In this document: one piece after another, positions 59,525 to 64,000 of the stretch
Position numbering within the stretch: the first letter of the stretch is position 1
How the letters are laid out: each line of letters starts with the position of its first letter
DNA from: Favolaschia claudopus
Lineage: Eukaryota; Basidiomycota; Agaricomycetes; Agaricales; Mycenaceae
DNA length: 64,000 nt
Assembly: GCA_037176885.1 (NCBI GenBank)
Contig: JAWWNJ010000066.1
Coordinates: 682,001-746,000 of the forward strand
Direction: 5' to 3'
Made by a program: the position numbers and the translations under genes
Notes under the pieces: model-generated
The model's input: the letters and a program-made list of their open reading frames with translations, nothing else
What the model was told of the DNA's origin: nothing
Databases searched by the model: none

Positions 59525-61338
59525 TGATAGGGCCGCTCAGCGGCTAGGCATGAAATGCCCGAAATTTATCGATTTTCGAGATCTATCAGCGGGAGAAGTG
59601 AGGCTAGGATAACAGAAGGTATGCCCGACCTCGCGGACAGTATCTTATTGCTGTGGATAGCCGATAAGCTGGCAGGCCACTAACAGGTAGCAGCGGCTTA
59701 GCGACGTTTCCCTAAACATGGGTGCGAGACTCTGCCGCTGACTATTTCTACTGCCAGGCCGAGAGACTTAGTGGGAAACTACTATCTCAAGGTGCTGGAG
59801 GCGACCAAGAGGAACTACCGACCTCCCTGAGGTTAGGCGCTCACCCGCCGACCCACATGAAGAAGATCTAGCGGGGGACCATACTGAGTTCAACTTCGAA
59901 CTCAGGACGGCCACTACTCTATCGACGAACGGGATCACCGGCAGGCCCTAACCGAGCATGCCGGCTGATCACGGACAGCCGGGACTTAACCGACTGCCAG
60001 CGGGAGCACCGCGGAGCCAGCGGCTATCCAGCCAACGGCTCTGTCAGAATGATAAGACGGACATGGCGAGTTGCCGGGGGCATTTCCCGCTGATTGCGGG
60101 CAACCCGAACGGCGAGTGGCGAGCCGCTAACGCGACTCGGCTCTCCCTATTTTCCCTGGGACTTAGACTGTTCTGAAGATGGAAGACCAGACGAACTTGA
60201 CCGCTGTTGAGCCGTTGACTGATTACTCAGCGGGAAGCCTTTTCGACTTCAACTCGACCAGCGGCAAGACCACATTATGAAGAAGGAATTTCGTGTCCCC
60301 TCCCGGGGACATGGCAACCAGCACGCCATTGCACCGCAATAAGGCGCAATACCCACCCGCCCGCATGGACTTTCTCCGGGAGGCAGTCTTTTCACTCACG
60401 ACTCGCAATCCTGAATATACCATTGGTTCCCAGCGGGCGCGGCATCAAACTTGGACACTCTCTCATCATGATTTTATTTGGTTGTTTCTGCTCCCGCTGC
60501 ATGTATTTAATCTCCCGCTGTACTTTTGGTTACTCAGTCAATTACCTACCCGTAGACAAGGGCAGTTTGTAGCGGACTCTAGAATTTGAATTGGAACTTT
60601 GAAAGAGACTAGACTTGATATCTGAGAGAGACTCGAGTGATACGGAAAGACTTGTGGCATACCGAGCCGCCAGAACTTTGAGAGCCCCGCCAGCCTTTGA
60701 GCCCGCGCCCTCCTGAAATACGAAGCCCCGTCTCTTGCAGTTCCGCGGTATAACCAAGACCCCCGTTCGTGCTTGATTCCGCGCCGTCGACGCCCCGTGT
60801 GCCCTGCCGTTCCGCGGTATTCAAAGACCCCCGTTCGAGCTCGCCGCCGCGTAGTGGTGTAAGTGCCCCGGCCACTGTTAGTGTCCGCGCCATCGACGTA
60901 AGAGCCCCGCTCCTCGCCAGAGCCGCGCCAGTTGAATAAGAACCCCGTCCCGCTGAGCCGCGCCTTCTGCCCGCCGGTTGTCATCCAGAAAGCTTCTTCC
61001 CGGTTGACGATCCACTACCGGGCGACGCTTTTCTATTGGCACGGAGACCCTCCCCGCTAGACTCAGAATTTCTCATTTCGAAGTCTCAGAAAGAGTGACT
61101 CTTCGCTTCTCCCGCTGCGAATCGTTTTTGCCCGCTACGTTCTCGCTAGACAATCTAGTAGTTCGTCCCGCTCAAACGTAGTGACCTTGATTGATTGAAG
61201 CTTGCACAAGTATTCTGAGGGACGATACGTGCTCCCGCCACCCCGAACACACACACACACACACACGTCGTATTGGATTAGATTTAGTGATTTTATATTT
61301 CGGTATATTTCACGCCTACACCTTCACGCACCGTTTCA
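59525..61338 (+). repeat. G1a 3' LTR (1,814 bp)
   Basis: Matches 14068-15879 apart from about two substitutions and one extra CA unit in the microsatellite. Followed by ACGC, the target duplication. Confidence 0.9.
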
Positions 61339-61342
61339 ACGC

Positions 61343-61610
61343 CGTGCGGGTCCCTCCAGCTCCGGCTCCGCGCGCTCCCCCGGCTGCGCGCGCCGGCCCG
61401 GCTCCGGCTCCCCTTCCTCCGGCCGTCCCTATGGACGTTGACCGTGCCCGAGCCCAGGGCCCCCTTCGCCGCGCGTGCTTCCGCTGCGGAGGTCCGCACC
61501 TCGTCCGGGACTGCCCCACCCCAGCCGATGTGCGCAGCATCGACATCCTCGACGAGGTTGTCGCACAACTTGGGGGTGACCTCCTCGGGGAGCTCCTTGC
61601 CCAGGTGTAG
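61343..61610 (+). pseudogene. S gag, 3' part with CCHC knuckle
   Basis: Continues the frame of 13253-14067. A Pro/Ala-rich linker is followed by C-F-R-C-G-G-P-H-L-V-R-D-C, the C-x2-C-x4-H-x4-C knuckle of Gag proteins, and a short tail to a stop at 61608-61610. No protease or pol follows, so S was either already truncated or non-autonomous. Confidence 0.75.
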
Positions 61611-61674
61611 ATGTACCTTTAATGCAATATACCCAGCCATTATAGGGGGGAACATTCCATTAAAGGTACATCCC
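61611..61674 (+). repeat. Short inverted repeat after S gag
   Basis: GATGTACCTTTAATG near 61611 pairs with CATTAAAGGTACATC ending near 61674; a third partial copy (GATGTACCTTTATTG) begins near 61688. It may be a miniature inverted-repeat element or its end. Confidence 0.45.
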
Positions 61675-61689
61675 AGCAGGCCAGCCAAG

Positions 61690-64000
61690 ATGTACCTTTA
61701 TTGTAATGTACCTGATGCACCCCATTTGGGTTGTGATCACATCAGGGATTGATATTGGGTTGATGGGACATATATAATACTGTATTTAGGCACTGTTTCC
61801 ATTGCAGTGAAAAATAATACTCATTTATTCTGAATATTCCGCCGCCTTTTCGGAGTTTTCGGCGTTTTCGGACATTCAAACCGACCCGACGAATGTGCCG
61901 ACGAATCGCGTCACCTGTCACATCTGTGACTCCTCTTGCCAGCGCAGACCCGCTCCCGACCGCTTGCCGCCCATGCTGGCGCTGCCTACGCTGGCGGCGC
62001 TTGGCGCCACCTATCCCCTGATGGCTCCTCGGCACCTCACTGTGGCCCAATGACGCTCTTCACCATCTTTCTCTGTGCACAAAAACCGCCCATTTGCGCC
62101 ACTCGTTACGCTGCTAGCCGATTCGTGCCGCCCTGTCACCCATGCTCGTCGCACGCAAAATTAGGCGCTGACCCAAGCGCCGCCGCCTACGCTGCCGATG
62201 CCTACAGTGACCACGATCAGCGGTATACGCGTCTACTTTCCGTTTGTTTCTGCCCTATCGCCACCCCGCCGTTCTCCTCTCTGTCCTCTCCATCCCTCAC
62301 CCAACATGTCTTCCTTTCTTCCTTAGCTCGCTTCCCCCTACCCGCTCACCTTCCTCACTTCCGTCTCCACTCTCAAATCACACTCTTGTGTGCCGCTATC
62401 AAAACGATCGACTTGCGGTAGAGCACTGGTTTGATGGGTTGGGGAAGAACCTCATGGGCTGCGGTCAACAGCGTAGACCGGCGGTGCTTCGATACGACGG
62501 GAATGGGTATGGCACGACGTGATGTTAGAGCTATGCGGGCCCTGTGTGGGAGAGGACAGGGGGGGGGGGCAGGGAGAGGGAATTCCGGGCGCGATGTCAG
62601 GGTGAGTTGATAATCTTCCACTCTCCTTTCGTTCCTTTTCCCCTGTCGACAACACTATCGTGGCGGATCACCAACCCAACCCTCACGATCGCCGACTACC
62701 CATTCCCCCTGCTCAATTCCTTCTCCCCCCCCAATCACTCTCGCCCCATGCCCTCCTTCATGTTTAGAAAACAATCCTTCCCTCCTTTCCACTTCCCCTC
62801 CCCTCCCCCAACCGCTACACTCTCCATCTCTATCAGAATTGTCGCCGCCCTCTCGTTCGCCGTCGCCGCCGCTTCCTCCGTTATCTCCGCCGCAACCACC
62901 ACCTTCTCCACCGCCGCCGCCACCTTCCCATTCATCGCCACCTCATCCGGGCTCAATAGTACGATGTTCTCTGGGTTCAGATTGAGCGGCTAAGGAACGG
63001 GAGGGTGATTTTCTTCGTAGCTCCCCCTCTATCTGCTTTTGCAGGTCCTCCGACCACTCTTATGCTATCCTATCCTAATACTATGGTTGTCCTACTTTGT
63101 ATTTATGTTTCAGAAGTAATTCAAAGTGGTGGGATTCAGTTATGCAATGATCTGAGGGTCAAGATCGAGGAAATGAGGAGAAAAGGCGCTGTGTCGTCCC
63201 GCCAAACGTGCTCGGCCGACATGTCGGCCTTATCGGAGCGTCATCCCATTGGCTGGGACAACGGTCCGGATTGGGCGCTTAGGAATCGAACTTCGGCGTC
63301 TAATATTTTCTTTCATTCGTTCAACGCGGCTAAGGCACCAGAGACCCTGTAAGTATTTATATAGACTCTATTCAATGTGTTTAACAACATATTTCAAAAT
63401 CGGAGCTCAATACCTTCTCAATACTTCAATATTGGTAAGTGGGCCGTTCAAACGAACTTTGGAGGCATAAACTTCACTGCAATCTAGCTCTTCAGGTGAA
63501 CATTTGCTTCTTTGAACATTTCCATGGCAGAAATTCGCAGGTTTTTGCACATTTATTGCTTAACCAAGATATGTGATTCAGTTTTTAATGAAAACTCAGC
63601 ATTCTGGCCTCCCTATGGGTCTCAAACGGGCGAAAGGTGAAAAACGGTCGAATTTTCAAAGTTAAAGGATGACCTTCATTCTTGAGTATGAGTAAGCTAC
63701 TTATATGCGGTACTGCTTTTTAGCGTTTGATTTGTTTAATCTCTAGAATTGCGCTCGCAATTAGCTTTGGGATCTCGAGCCAAATGATCTCATAATGCAT
63801 GTAATACTTAATAGAATGCTCGCAGTTTGATTGTATTAGCATGGCAGACACTGTGTAATGCTTGCAGATTAAAGAATAAAGTGCTACAACCTTCTCGCAG
63901 GGGCATAGGACGGATTTTCTTCCTGTACTCGGCATTGAGGTAATCTCATTGAATAAATTCCGCTTGTCTTCATTTTTTGTCCAAATCGAGTCAGAGGAGC
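61690..64000. other. Right flank without a supported gene
   Basis: No gene family recognised. Open frames at 61936-62421 and 62544-62993 are low-complexity (Ser/Pro/Thr). A G run near 62563, a 16-bp perfect palindrome GGCCGACATGTCGGCC (63214-63229) and an AT-rich right end are visible. I did not find the S 3' LTR here. Confidence 0.4.

Larger units (their letters stand above)
14068..61338 (+). mobile_element. G1a: giant LTR retrotransposon with antisense cargo, itself interrupted twice
   Basis: LTRs at 14068-15879 and 59525-61338 in direct orientation, flanked by ACGC. Order: LTR, PBS, gag, pro, RT/RNaseH, integrase (plus strand), then E, D, C, B, A (minus strand), polypurine tract, LTR. Two insertions interrupt it: a DNA transposon (22056-26118) and the inverted unit G1b (27640-50365). 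Without them the element is about 20.5 kb. The two LTRs differ at only a few positions (T/G at about 14660 versus 60118, T/C near 15648 versus 61105, and one CA unit), so insertion is recent. The pol domain order RT-RNaseH-INT is that of Ty3/Gypsy elements. Confidence 0.9.

Noticed and set aside
14068..61338. The large inverted repeats as a palindromic long-read or assembly artefact
   Set aside because: Breakpoints are not symmetrical, the inner unit is circularly permuted, and the copies differ at specific bases (G-run in gag, Arg/Gly in pro, a base in the transposon). Long reads are still needed to confirm.
62544..62993. A protein gene in the right flank
   Set aside because: The frame is simple Ser/Pro/Thr/Ala repeats from CCx-rich DNA, with no domain or splice pattern.

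Overview
The window looks like a piece of a filamentous fungal genome, most likely a basidiomycete: Zn2Cys6-type cysteine clusters, many GT-AG introns of about 45-65 bp, and Ty3/Gypsy-type gag-pro-pol genes. I see no ordinary host gene. Nearly everything can be explained as LTR retroelements nested in one another. No database search was possible; all calls come from reading the sequence.

Layout. (1) 1-~7052 is the 3' part of a giant element, here called G2 (plus orientation): antisense genes E', a small zinc-cluster gene and A', then a hairpin/purine tract and an LTR starting TGATAG at 5739. Its LTR appears to cut into (2) ~7053-12728, the 3' part of another giant element, G3 (minus orientation): genes A'', E'' and a small zinc-cluster gene on the plus strand, facing the tail of an integrase on the minus strand. 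(3) At 12729 a small Gypsy-like element S (LTR, then gag) has entered the G3 integrase. (4) The S gag is split at 14067 by a 47,271-bp insertion, 14068-61338, flanked by ACGC repeats; S gag resumes at 61343 and ends at 61610. (5) 61611-64000 holds no gene I can support.

The 47-kb insertion is G1, a giant LTR retrotransposon of about 20.5 kb without its own insertions. Its order is LTR, PBS, gag, pro, RT/RNaseH, integrase, then five genes (E, D, C, B, A) on the opposite strand, then a polypurine tract and LTR. The cargo genes have 3 to 13 exons. A, B, C and D each carry one Zn2Cys6-like cluster; E does not. The outer copy (G1a) is interrupted twice: by a 4,063-bp non-coding DNA transposon (22056-26118, 8-bp target duplication) in the integrase zinc finger, and by a 22,726-bp segment, G1b (27640-50365), in the last exon of gene E. 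G1b is one complete G1 unit with a single LTR, inverted and circularly permuted, opened inside the DNA transposon. This is what reinsertion of a one-LTR circle would leave.

The most interesting system is the recurrent module: antisense, intron-bearing zinc-cluster genes at the 3' end of giant Gypsy elements, seen in three diverged lineages (G1, G2, G3). Each lineage seems to have its own dispersed CG-rich short word (CAGCGGG in G1, CCGCGG in G3, TCGCGA in G2), and a covarying hairpin plus purine tract sits upstream of the A- and E-type genes in G1 and G2. A working hypothesis is a retroelement-borne trans-acting regulatory or anti-silencing system; this is inference.
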